A DNA stretch of 32,131 nucleotides, from the IMG/VR virus record IMGVR_UViG_3300031711_000017, positions 1 to 32,131 of that record, one strand, 5' to 3'. The notes under the pieces were generated by a model. The model saw nothing but the letters and a program-made list of their open reading frames with translations. It did not search any database and was not told the DNA's origin. Numbering within the stretch: the first letter of the stretch is position 1; each line of letters begins with the position of its first letter. Below, in pieces: positions 23,007 to 28,702 of this stretch. The position numbers and the translations under genes were made by a program. The DNA is from a virus.

Positions 23007-23870
23007 ATGGAAAATCAACTTCACCCTGAATTGGCATTTCAAGCGGGAATTCAACAGGTACCACAAAAACAGTATGAAACCCATCCATCTCTTATTGCTG
23101 AAGTAGAAGCAGAGCCTCAAGTTGCCCAAGAAGCTCAACCAGAACAAGAACAAACCGACCCGACCGTACCGGAACCAGTCCAGTCAATAGATATCGTTGA
23201 AGAAAAGCGTCACAATGATAAAGAAACAAATTTACGTGAATTGAGGGCTCAAGCGCAACGAACTAAGCAGATAGAACGTGAAGCAAAAGAACGGGAAGAT
23301 GCCCTTGCTCGCGAACGTGACTTCTACCGCGAACAGGCTATGCGTACCCAAAAACAGCAAGAAGCGGATGAAGATTACCGTACCGAAACCGAAAAGCAAT
23401 TGTCGCGCCAGATGGAAGAACTTAAACAACAGATGGCCCGACAAGCTCAAGAGACCGAGAAGGCTAAGCGCCAAGCCGCAGTTACCCAAGCAGAACATCG
23501 TCTTTTGCAGGATTACCCTGATATGAGAGAGGTGGTTACCAATGAGAACATACAACGTCTGGAAACTGAATATCCTGCTCTTTATAATTCTGTTATCGCT
23601 TCAAATGATGTTTACTCTGTGGGAGCTGCTGCGTATGAGCTTATCGTAGCTAAAGGGATTGCGCAGAAGAAAACGCCATTATCCCATTTGGCTCAATCAT
23701 CCAATCCAAATCGCAACAAACCTCGTTCGGTTTCTACGATTGCTCCACAAACCGGTGAGACGCCAATCCAAAGAGCTGGAAACTTTATGGGAAATTCGAT
23801 ATCCTCTGAAGAAGAACGTAAAGCATTATACGCTGAGATGATTAATGCATCTCGTAATAGAGCATTTTAA
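23007..23870 (+). CDS. probable capsid scaffolding protein
   Basis: The 287-residue product is almost entirely helical and charged. Residues 30-60 are Gln/Glu/Pro-rich, and residues 75-165 form a long coiled coil (LRELRAQAQRTKQIEREAK, QLSRQMEELKQQMARQAQE). A folded C-terminal third (LLQDYPDMREVVTNENIQ, YSVGAAAYELIVAKG) ends in a basic NPNRNKPRSV stretch, and basic ends are what scaffold proteins use to hold coat protein. It is the last gene before the major capsid gene and follows portal, the standard order. It is followed by a terminator-like hairpin at 23917. Confidence 0.8.
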   Translation: MENQLHPELAFQAGIQQVPQKQYETHPSLIAEVEAEPQVAQEAQPEQEQTDPTVPEPVQSIDIVEEKRHNDKETNLRELRAQAQRTKQIEREAKEREDALARERDFYREQAMRTQKQQEADEDYRTETEKQLSRQMEELKQQMARQAQETEKAKRQAAVTQAEHRLLQDYPDMREVVTNENIQRLETEYPALYNSVIASNDVYSVGAAAYELIVAKGIAQKKTPLSHLAQSSNPNRNKPRSVSTIAPQTGETPIQRAGNFMGNSISSEEERKALYAEMINASRNRAF

Positions 23871-23916
23871 AAGCGCTTCTCTTGCTGTTCACGACAGTAA
23901 GTGCTTCATTTACCCT

Positions 23917-23950
23917 TCTATGACCTGTATCATAGAGTGGTTTTTATTTT
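23917..23950 (+). terminator. terminator after the scaffold gene
   Basis: TCTATGA, loop CCTGTA and TCATAGA form a 7-bp stem, followed by GTGGTTTTTATTTT. The stem is AT-rich, but the T-rich tail and its place 46 bases after the scaffold stop support it. Confidence 0.6.
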
Positions 23951-23954
23951 AAAA

Positions 23955-23972
23955 GTCCCACAATTGTGGGAC
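23955..23972. promoter_or_regulatory. 18-bp perfect palindrome
   Basis: GTCCCACAATTGTGGGAC reads the same on both strands without spacer. Such ungapped palindromes are usually sites for dimeric proteins. It could alternatively act as a terminator stem, since the tract before it is T-rich. No second copy was found. Confidence 0.55.
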
Positions 23973-24009
23973 AAATTGCCTTAAACCAGAAGAATCGGCT
24001 TGTTTTCTG

Positions 24010-24038
24010 CTTCCAGACCTTCCCTTGTTGGCTATAAT
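24010..24038 (+). promoter_or_regulatory. candidate promoter with perfect -10 box
   Basis: TATAAT at 24033-24038 is preceded, 17 bases upstream, by a poor -35 (CTTCCA). Predicted transcription would start near 24045 and meet the hairpin and T-run at 24336-24369, giving an RNA of about 320 bases with no good reading frame. Confidence 0.4.
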
Positions 24039-24237
24039 CGAGGCGCTTTTGACAACTAGATGCTCACTCTCAAAGCATTATTACTATTTCTTTTTTAAAA
24101 CCGAACCAACCGTACCGTTACTAACCTTTTTTAAATCCAGTCCATCCAGCCTGAGCATTATTGAGGACTTGGTTTGTGACGGGCGTGACTGCTCGAGTGA
24201 CGACCTAATGATTTTAAAACCTGCGATCTTATCGTTA

Positions 24238-24450
24238 TTGTGACAGGTGTGACGAGTGTGACAGGTAAAAAATAAAAGAGTGTAAAAATGATTTTTATTC
24301 TTTACGCAACCGCTGAATCAATTACCGCCTCTACAGAAGGCGAGACTGGCTTCACGCCTTCACTTTTTTCAACCTGTTTTGCATCGATCCGGTATATGAT
24401 TTGTTATAAAGTAATTTTGGTACCTGTCACACTCGTCACACCTGTCACAA
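24238..24450. repeat. 30-bp perfect inverted repeat made of 9-bp GTGAC iterons
   Basis: Positions 24238-24267 and 24421-24450 are exact reverse complements, 153 bases apart. Each arm holds three 9-mers: TGTGACAGG, TGTGACGAG, TGTGACAGG. Further GTGAC cores lie upstream at 24176, 24185 and 24197, and GTCAC cores downstream at 24487, 24509 and 24733. All upstream cores point one way and all downstream ones the other. The dyad centre (24344) falls in the hairpin at 24336-24361. This is an iteron-type protein-binding array; the binder is unknown. Confidence 0.85.
24336..24369 (+). terminator. terminator-like hairpin at the dyad centre
   Basis: GAAGGCG, a 12-base loop and CGCCTTC, followed by AC and TTTTTT (24364-24369). 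CGCCT at 24326-24330 can instead pair with AGGCG at 24338-24342, an alternative fold that would destroy the terminator stem, as in attenuators. Confidence 0.6.
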
Positions 24451-24502
24451 AGCTTTTGTAGTCAATATTTTTATGTTTTATTACTTGTCACACTACCTTG
24501 GC

Positions 24503-24706
24503 TCACTTGTCACTTTCTTCTATTCTTTTGAAAATTTTATCATAGGGTGTTTTTGTTTTTCTGCAGTATTCTTGCAAGCAAGTTTCAAGGACTGGAAGTT
24601 CGATGATTCGTTTTTGCTTAACATAATTTTCAAGTCCTAACATACATGATAGGTTTTCTTCATTCATTTTTTGTGGAACGCATAGAAAAACATTCACGAA
24701 ACTCAC
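24503..24706 (-). CDS. weak candidate ORF in the regulatory region
   Basis: The reading frame of 67 codons starts with GTG at 24706. An internal ATG would give about 54 residues (MNEENLSCMLGLENYVKQKR...). The amino-acid make-up is protein-like and helical, but there is no ribosome site for either start and the frame lies among the iterons. It is kept only because its composition looks coding. Confidence 0.25.
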   Translation of the reverse strand: MSFVNVFLCVPQKMNEENLSCMLGLENYVKQKRIIELPVLETCLQEYCRKTKTPYDKIFKRIEESDK

Positions 24707-24733
24707 AAACTCACGGTTTATAAAAAATATTGG

Positions 24734-24771
24734 TCACGAAAAGTTACGAAAGCTCGCGAATTAGTTGCGAA
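24734..24771. repeat. four helically phased TYRCGAA heptamers
   Basis: TCACGAA (24734-24740), TTACGAA (24744-24750), TCGCGAA (24754-24760) and TTGCGAA (24765-24771) are spaced 10, 10 and 11 bases, one per helix turn. Another TCACGAA lies at 24694-24700. An AT-rich tract of about 80 bases follows. Phased boxes next to an unwinding-type tract resemble initiator-binding sites of a replication origin. Confidence 0.55.
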
Positions 24772-24852
24772 TATTTTTATATCGAAACGATGTATCAATC
24801 AATATAAATATATAATCAATACGTTAAAAGTACGCTATTACATTATATATTT

Positions 24853-24881
24853 TTGCACTTAAAGACTTTTCTTTGTAGTAT
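24853..24881 (+). promoter_or_regulatory. candidate capsid-gene promoter
   Basis: TTGCAC (24853-24858), a 17-base spacer and TAGTAT (24876-24881). Transcription would begin near 24888 and give a leader of about 150 bases before the capsid ATG. The leader has GATGGA/TCCATC near 24900, GCCT-AATC-AGGC near 24950 and CGCCA-CAT-TGGCG just before the ribosome site, so it is probably structured. Confidence 0.45.
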
Positions 24882-25040
24882 GTGACCGAGCTGTACAAGA
24901 TGGACGTCGCTCTCCATCAAAAATTGGAGTCGTAATTGAGGAGTCGCTCCGCCTAATCAGGCTGTAATCTCTAAGTCTCGCCGAGCTTATTGTTATCGTA
25001 TTTTTTCTTATTACGCCACATTGGCGGAAAAGGCAAACCT

Positions 25041-25197
25041 ATGGCAATAACTACCACAACGAGCTTGCCTGCTCCTATTCAGGCCTCGTTTAATAAAAAG
25101 TTATTAGCAGTTCCCGTACCTAATTTCATATTCGCCATTCCTGCAATGAAGATGCAAATGCAGAGAAATGGTGGTACGACTGAACGCTGGAGACGAT
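25041..25197 (+). CDS. capsid gene exon 1
   Basis: This exon encodes the N-terminal arm, residues 1-52, plus one base. The start ATG follows GGAAAAGGC. The 5' splice site T at 25197 is the first base of an in-frame TAG that continues in the intron, so unspliced mRNA stops exactly at the boundary. Bases 25192-25197 (GACGAT) pair with the intron guide to make P1. Confidence 0.85.
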
Positions 25198-26823
25198 AGA
25201 ATTATGTCGTCTATATAAATCTTCTCTGATAGACTTGGAAGCCTTAGCGTAAATAGTGTCATAAAGGCACCAAGACGAAGGTAACAAGGGGCAAGATTAT
25301 GAAATGGATATCAATCAAAGATGGCTTTCCATCATATAGAGATCAATTAATACTAATATGGCATCCTGAATGTATTTTTTCCCCAGCAGATAAAGGACTA
25401 GATATGATCTCTTATTCTGGAGACTGTTTTAAATATTATGATAAAAATATTCTTGATGATAGATGTGAAGTCAAATATTGGATGTCCATTGATCAGCCTG
25501 AACGTAGCAAGCGAGAAGACTCACAATCATGTGAGATGCGGTGCTCTGAACATTGTGGAAACACAGTGAGGGATAAGTAGAGAAAGTCCCCGCCTTACTT
25601 TGCTAAAAGCTTCGTAAGGTCACAAAAGTAACAGATTGATAATCCATTACAACCAGCTTTAGTTCCACTTGGAAACTCTGGTATAACTCCACCGCCGCAA
25701 AATCTAACGGCTGTTGACATAGATGCTAAAATGAGTTTTTACGGAACTTACATAGCGATCAACGAGCAGGTTACTTTACAGAATCAGGACCCTAGACAAG
25801 CTATATTTGCATAATTGACGATGGCAGTAATATCTAAACGTAAAGCTGCTATTGAGTTACTACAATTTTGTGAAACGTTTAAGCAAATGCATGGAACTAA
25901 AGGTGTTTCAAGCGATGAATTGGCTTTACGTCAACAAAGTTATGAACTAATAATTGCATATAATAATGGGGTCGTTAAATCTCCTCTGATGGACTTAGAA
26001 CCCTTACCGGATAATGCCGGAGGCAATAAGGCGGAAGCAGCGAAAGCGTGCACCGTGAACGCAGTAAGCGAGGAGACGCCGAAGGGCGATGCGGTACTCT
26101 GAACTCTATGGAAACATAGAGAGGTAGGCTGAGAAGATCTACCCGCCTAGAAATAGGTCATTAAGTAACAGATTGGTATTAAACGAAGCTGCGATCCGTT
26201 TGGGTGTATCCCTTCGTCAAACAGAAGATCAGTTAACGTCAACCATGTTAGCCTCCACAGCCAGTTTCTTGAACTGTATTGGCGGATTTAACGGCGATGT
26301 TCCTACTGAACTATCACGTTTTGACGTTGATGATGCGGTTACTACGCTATTAGGCGCTAATGCTTATACGATCATGGACCAGATCCAAGGTGAAGACAGA
26401 TTTGGTACGGGCCCAGTTCGTAGGGCATACTTTGGTCTTACCCATACTGATATGGCGGGATCACAAGGATTAGATAACGTGCAAGGATTCATCCATGCCG
26501 CTAACTATCCTAACAACCGTAATGTCCTTGATTCTGAATGGGGATCAATCGGTTCCGTTCGCTTCTTAGTGTCCAGTATTGCTCCTACCTTCCAAGGTGG
26601 ATCTTCTATGGGCAATACCATCTATAACAACTTTATTATTGGTATGCAGTCTTATGGGATCGTTCATCAGGACGGTTATACGAGCACATTTGTCTATCGT
26701 CCCGCAATTTATTCAGGCCCATTGGCTCAGAACGTTACGGTAGGTTGGAAATCGGCTATGGTTCCTCGAATATTTAATGACCAATGGTTATTAAATTTAC
26801 GTTGCACATTGGCTAATGCATAA
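25041..26823 (+). CDS. major capsid protein, split by two group I introns (three exons)
   Basis: Joining 25041-25197, 25639-25793 and 26176-26823 gives one continuous 319-residue frame (52.3 + 51.7 codons, then 215 codons plus stop). Junction 1 reads WRR-Y-NPLQPALVPLG, and junction 2 reads LQNQDP-VLNEAAIRLG. The sequence fits N4-gp56-type HK97-fold coat proteins. It has an N-terminal arm (MAITTTTSLPAPIQASFNKKL) and a long spine region (GTYIAINEQVTLQNQ). A later block, GTGPVRRAYFGLTHTD to NYP..R.VLDSEWGSIGSVRFLVS, is the family's best-kept stretch. It forms the icosahedral shell with the scaffold (23007) and portal (16943). Without splicing only 52 residues would be made, so expression depends on ribozyme activity. 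Confidence 0.88.
25198..25638 (+). ncRNA. group I intron 1 in the capsid gene (441 nt)
   Basis: P1: exon GACGAT with guide GTCGTC (25206-25211), U.G at the splice site. P10: intron ATTAT (25201-25205) with exon 2 ATAAT. P3: TCTTCTC (25220-25226) with GAGAAGA (25513-25519). P7: G25504, bulged T, AGCA (25506-25509), with TGCTC (25542-25546). P8: CTCACA-ATCA-TGTGAG (25520-25535). P9: CATTGTG-GAAA-CACAGTG (25551-25568). The last base is G25638. Every helix has covarying counterparts in intron 2. A DUF551 ORF sits between the 5' helices and P7, probably in the P6 loop. The subgroup was not determined. Confidence 0.88.
25299..25580 (+). CDS. intron-encoded DUF551 protein
   Basis: The 93-residue ORF has AAGGGG seven bases before its ATG. 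MKWISIKDGFPSYRD at the start and VKYWMSIDQPE at about residues 59-69 are the DUF551 ends, so the domain is complete. The last 24 residues (ERSKREDSQSC...) are read from the ribozyme core (P7, P3, P8, P9) and look non-conserved. Homing introns normally carry an endonuclease; this one carries a copy of a gene family found at 8319-9237. It may be a passenger, a splicing helper or a replacement of a lost enzyme. Confidence 0.65.
   Translation: MKWISIKDGFPSYRDQLILIWHPECIFSPADKGLDMISYSGDCFKYYDKNILDDRCEVKYWMSIDQPERSKREDSQSCEMRCSEHCGNTVRDK
25639..25793 (+). CDS. capsid gene exon 2
   Basis: This 155-base exon encodes capsid residues 53-104 (NPLQPALVPLG, then FYGTYIAINEQVTLQNQDP). Its last six bases, GACCCT, pair with the guide of intron 2. 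Read-through into intron 2 meets TAA at 25812-25814. The exon is too short and start-less to be a gene alone, but its codons continue those of exons 1 and 3. Confidence 0.82.
25794..26175 (+). ncRNA. group I intron 2 in the capsid gene (382 nt)
   Basis: P1: exon GACCCT with guide GGGGTC (25968-25973), U.G at the splice site; the P1 loop is enlarged by about 170 bases. P3: TCTCCTC (25980-25986) with GAGGAGA (26070-26076). P7: G26061, bulged C, AGTA (26063-26066), with TACTC (26095-26099). P8: CGCC-GAAG-GGCG (26077-26088). P9: CTCTATG-GAAA-CATAGAG (26104-26121). Last base G26175. From the guide onwards it aligns with intron 1 (TAAATCT.CTCTGAT.GACTT, GATGCGGT.CTCTGAAC, AAGTAACAGATTG at the end), with paired changes in the helices. 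The guide differs, matching its own exon. Confidence 0.88.
25821..26102 (+). CDS. intron 2 ORF, unknown, runs through the ribozyme core
   Basis: The start ATG at 25821 (an in-frame TTG lies at 25815) is seven bases after the TAA that ends read-through from exon 2, so reinitiation on unspliced RNA is possible. The first 52 residues (ISKRKAAIELLQFCETFKQMHG, ELALRQQSYELIIAYNNG) look like a small helical protein and sit in the enlarged P1 loop. The last 40 (PLPDNAGGNKAEAAKACTVN...) are simply the P3-P8 ribozyme bases read as codons. It has no endonuclease motif. It may be a remnant or a new small protein. Confidence 0.45.
   Translation: MAVISKRKAAIELLQFCETFKQMHGTKGVSSDELALRQQSYELIIAYNNGVVKSPLMDLEPLPDNAGGNKAEAAKACTVNAVSEETPKGDAVL
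26176..26823 (+). CDS. capsid gene exon 3 (main body)
   Basis: This exon encodes capsid residues 105-319 and carries the shell core. SRFDVDDAVTTLLGANAYTI, FGTGPVRRAYFGLTHTD, and SEWGSIGSVRFLVSS are the regions shared with the short paralogue at 15612. The C-terminal part (FVYRPAIYSGPLAQNVTVGWKS) is typical of the end of N4-gp56-type coat proteins. A TTG at 26173 could be taken as a gene start, but there is no ribosome site and the frame joins exactly to exon 2. Confidence 0.88.
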   Translation, partial: VLNEAAIRLGVSLRQTEDQLTSTMLASTASFLNCIGGFNGDVPTELSRFDVDDAVTTLLGANAYTIMDQIQGEDRFGTGPVRRAYFGLTHTDMAGSQGLDNVQGFIHAANYPNNRNVLDSEWGSIGSVRFLVSSIAPTFQGGSSMGNTIYNNFIIGMQSYGIVHQDGYTSTFVYRPAIYSGPLAQNVTVGWKSAMVPRIFNDQWLLNLRCTLANA

Positions 26824-26832
26824 GGAGATACT

Positions 26833-28050
26833 ATGGACGGAACTATATTAGGACAAGGAACGTTTAGCGCTTCCTATAGCGGTACCAATCCAAATCCAGG
26901 CGTAGCAAGCGTACAAGCGGGTAATCAAGTTATTATCCAGATTCCTTCAGCTGCTGACTGGGTTAAAGTATATAACTTAAGACAATATGGTACTGCGGGT
27001 ATAAATACCGCTTATTTCCAAGGTACTGGGAATGCTGTTGTAGGAAGAGAATTCTATTGGCAGCGTGGCATGGTTGCTGGTACTGCCTTAGTGAAATATT
27101 ACGGCAATGGCGGCCAGGTATTTAGTGGTGATGTTATTACTACCGGTGGATTTACTATTTATGATCCATCAGGCCTTCAAACCGGATCACGCCCATTATT
27201 GGGTAATCCCGTAGCGACTACCGCTTCTACCGATGCTATCCAACCCGTCGTGAGCACTGCTTCAACTGCCGGTCTTTCTATCGGTTCAGTTGTGCGTTTA
27301 AGCAACACGGCGCAAACCGATGTTAATGGTATTGATTTTGTAGTTGGTGCAGTTGTTGCCAATACCAGCTTTACCCTATTAACAGCAAGTAACCGATTAG
27401 CAAATGCTCCCGGTATTGCAGGTGGTGCTGGATTCTACCGTATTGTGTACAATCCACCATTGTTCTACCCGGCACGTAAAACAGTAGTTAACATTACTCA
27501 AGCGGTTAACGCTCAGGTTTCTACTGCTACCGAGCATTCATTGACGGTTGGTCAAGCAATTAGATTCAATATTCCTAATTTGGGAACAACACCAAGTACC
27601 ACCAGCATGATCCAATTGAATCCAACCCCATTGAACAACTACTTGGTAGCTACGGTATTGACTGTTGTTGATCCTTATAACTTCACGATCAATATCAATA
27701 CGGTTAACTTTAATCCATTCATTTGGCCTCTTTATACCAATGAGCCAACTGGTGCTCCTAGCTATGAGCCAATCGGTGAAAACAGTGCGGTTGCTCTTGC
27801 AGCCAATAATAGCCTCTATCCTCAATATCAAGGCCAGAACATATTCAATGCTAATAACGGTGTCTTTGCTGATGCTACTATTAACACTGGATTCTATGGC
27901 ATGATCTTGGGTTCTGGTGGTAATGGTGCTGTCTTGGGGACGCCAATTATTGGTCCTGCTGGCACGGTGCATTTTACCTCTGGCGATGTTATCGATACAA
28001 CCGATAATATTCTATGGGTGTCAGGTAAAGCTGAGTTTGGTGGACTTTAA
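26833..28050 (+). CDS. virion structural protein downstream of capsid, unknown
   Basis: The 405 residues follow AAGGAG. Residues 1-125 form one beta-rich domain (VQAGNQVIIQIPSAADWVKVYNL, YWQRGMVAGTALVKYY). Residues about 130-300 hold two segments of a fold with STASTAGLSIGSVVRLSN and VSTATEHSLTVGQAIRFN, alike enough to be repeats of a small FCCH/Ig-like beta domain. The C-terminus is Gly/Asn-rich. It has no signal peptide. Its place directly after the coat gene suggests a capsid decoration or head-vertex protein; no named family was recognised. Confidence 0.6.
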   Translation: MDGTILGQGTFSASYSGTNPNPGVASVQAGNQVIIQIPSAADWVKVYNLRQYGTAGINTAYFQGTGNAVVGREFYWQRGMVAGTALVKYYGNGGQVFSGDVITTGGFTIYDPSGLQTGSRPLLGNPVATTASTDAIQPVVSTASTAGLSIGSVVRLSNTAQTDVNGIDFVVGAVVANTSFTLLTASNRLANAPGIAGGAGFYRIVYNPPLFYPARKTVVNITQAVNAQVSTATEHSLTVGQAIRFNIPNLGTTPSTTSMIQLNPTPLNNYLVATVLTVVDPYNFTININTVNFNPFIWPLYTNEPTGAPSYEPIGENSAVALAANNSLYPQYQGQNIFNANNGVFADATINTGFYGMILGSGGNGAVLGTPIIGPAGTVHFTSGDVIDTTDNILWVSGKAEFGGL

Positions 28051-28067
28051 TACTTAATGATTAATCA

Positions 28068-28103
28068 CGGGGGTAGGTTCCGAGCCTGCCCCTGGTCTCG
28101 GAG
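28068..28103 (+). promoter_or_regulatory. alternative hairpins over a ribosome binding site
   Basis: Fold A pairs GGGGTAGG (28070-28077) with CCTGCCCC (28085-28092), one G.U. Fold B pairs CCGAG (28080-28084) with CTCGG (28097-28101), which covers the GGAG (28100-28103) of the gene at 28110. The two exclude each other. Fold A is stronger and leaves the ribosome site open. Confidence 0.4.
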
Positions 28104-28109
28104 AAAATT

Positions 28110-28700
28110 ATGAACGAACTAGAAATAAAAAAGACTGAACTGGTTGCTGAATCTACGACCCCAGAAGTTACAAAACGTACACGCGCTCCACGAAAAAAGG
28201 CCGCTTCTACTGCGGTTGAAGTACAGCAAACGCAGCCTATATTACCAAGAGATATTCCTTTCATCGATCCAAAAGAAGCCCGACGACGTGAAAACAAGGA
28301 AAGATGGATGAAAGAGCGTGAGCGTAAGTCTAAGATGGTAACCGGAAAGTTTCTGTTTAATGAATGCCCGGGTGGAGAATTAACTTTCTACTTCCGTGAA
28401 TTTCCCGGTGAAACACTCAAGAAGTATACGATGCGTCATGATTCTATTCATACGATTCCTCTTGGTGTAGCTATTCACCTTAATGACAATTGTGCCTATG
28501 TTGAATACCAACATAATCTGGATGGCGGTAAAGCCGTTGATATCAAGAATATGTATATTCAAAGCAAGGTGCATCGTACCAACTTCATTCCTATGGACTG
28601 GTCTATTGATGCAGGAAACTCCTCGGGAAGATCCATTGCTCAAGTAAGTTTTACCAATCCATTGGATAGTCGTTTTAACCTTGACGCGACCGGGAGATAA
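28110..28700 (+). CDS. virion-associated protein, unknown
   Basis: The 196-residue product has a charged, disordered N-terminus to residue 70 (KRTRAPRKKAAST, RRRENKERWMKERERKSK). A compact beta domain follows (GELTFYFREFPGETLKKYTMRHDSIHTIPLGVAIHLNDNCAYVEYQH), then KVHRTNFIPMDWS. A basic tail plus folded domain suggests an internal or DNA-contacting head protein. No family name can be given. It lies in the structural operon after capsid. Confidence 0.6.
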   Translation: MNELEIKKTELVAESTTPEVTKRTRAPRKKAASTAVEVQQTQPILPRDIPFIDPKEARRRENKERWMKERERKSKMVTGKFLFNECPGGELTFYFREFPGETLKKYTMRHDSIHTIPLGVAIHLNDNCAYVEYQHNLDGGKAVDIKNMYIQSKVHRTNFIPMDWSIDAGNSSGRSIAQVSFTNPLDSRFNLDATGR

Positions 28701-28702
28701 TA

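Larger units (their letters stand above)
23871..25040. other. 1.17-kb signal-rich non-coding region before the capsid gene
   Basis: No convincing plus-strand gene was seen. In order it contains a terminator (23917-23950), an 18-bp perfect palindrome (23955-23972) and a perfect TATAAT box (24033). Then come pentamer-type repeats (24098-24148), six GTGAC and six GTCAC sites forming a large dyad around 24344, and a terminator-like hairpin (24336-24369). CGAA heptamers follow (24734-24771), then an AT-rich tract (24771-24853), a promoter (24853-24881) and a structured leader up to the capsid ATG. One weak minus-strand ORF lies at 24503-24706. The density of dyads and iterons points to replication control, capsid-gene control, or both. 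Confidence 0.6.

Noticed and set aside
24025-24243. 72-codon plus frame in the regulatory region
   Set aside because: It starts with TTG at a -10 box without ribosome site, is low in charge pattern, and runs into the iterons; better explained as non-coding DNA.
24888-25040. A third group I intron in the capsid leader
   Set aside because: None of the shared core strings (GATGCGGT, CTCTGAAC, terminal ATTG) occurs there.
25198-26175. Group II introns or inteins as explanation of the split capsid gene
   Set aside because: No GUGYG start or domain V-like end; interrupted frames contain stops, so an intein is excluded. The P1/P3/P7/P8/P9 set fits group I.
25041-26823. Capsid gene broken by frameshifts or sequencing errors
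   Set aside because: The interruptions are 441 and 382 bases of mutually related sequence with covarying helices; removal restores the frame exactly.
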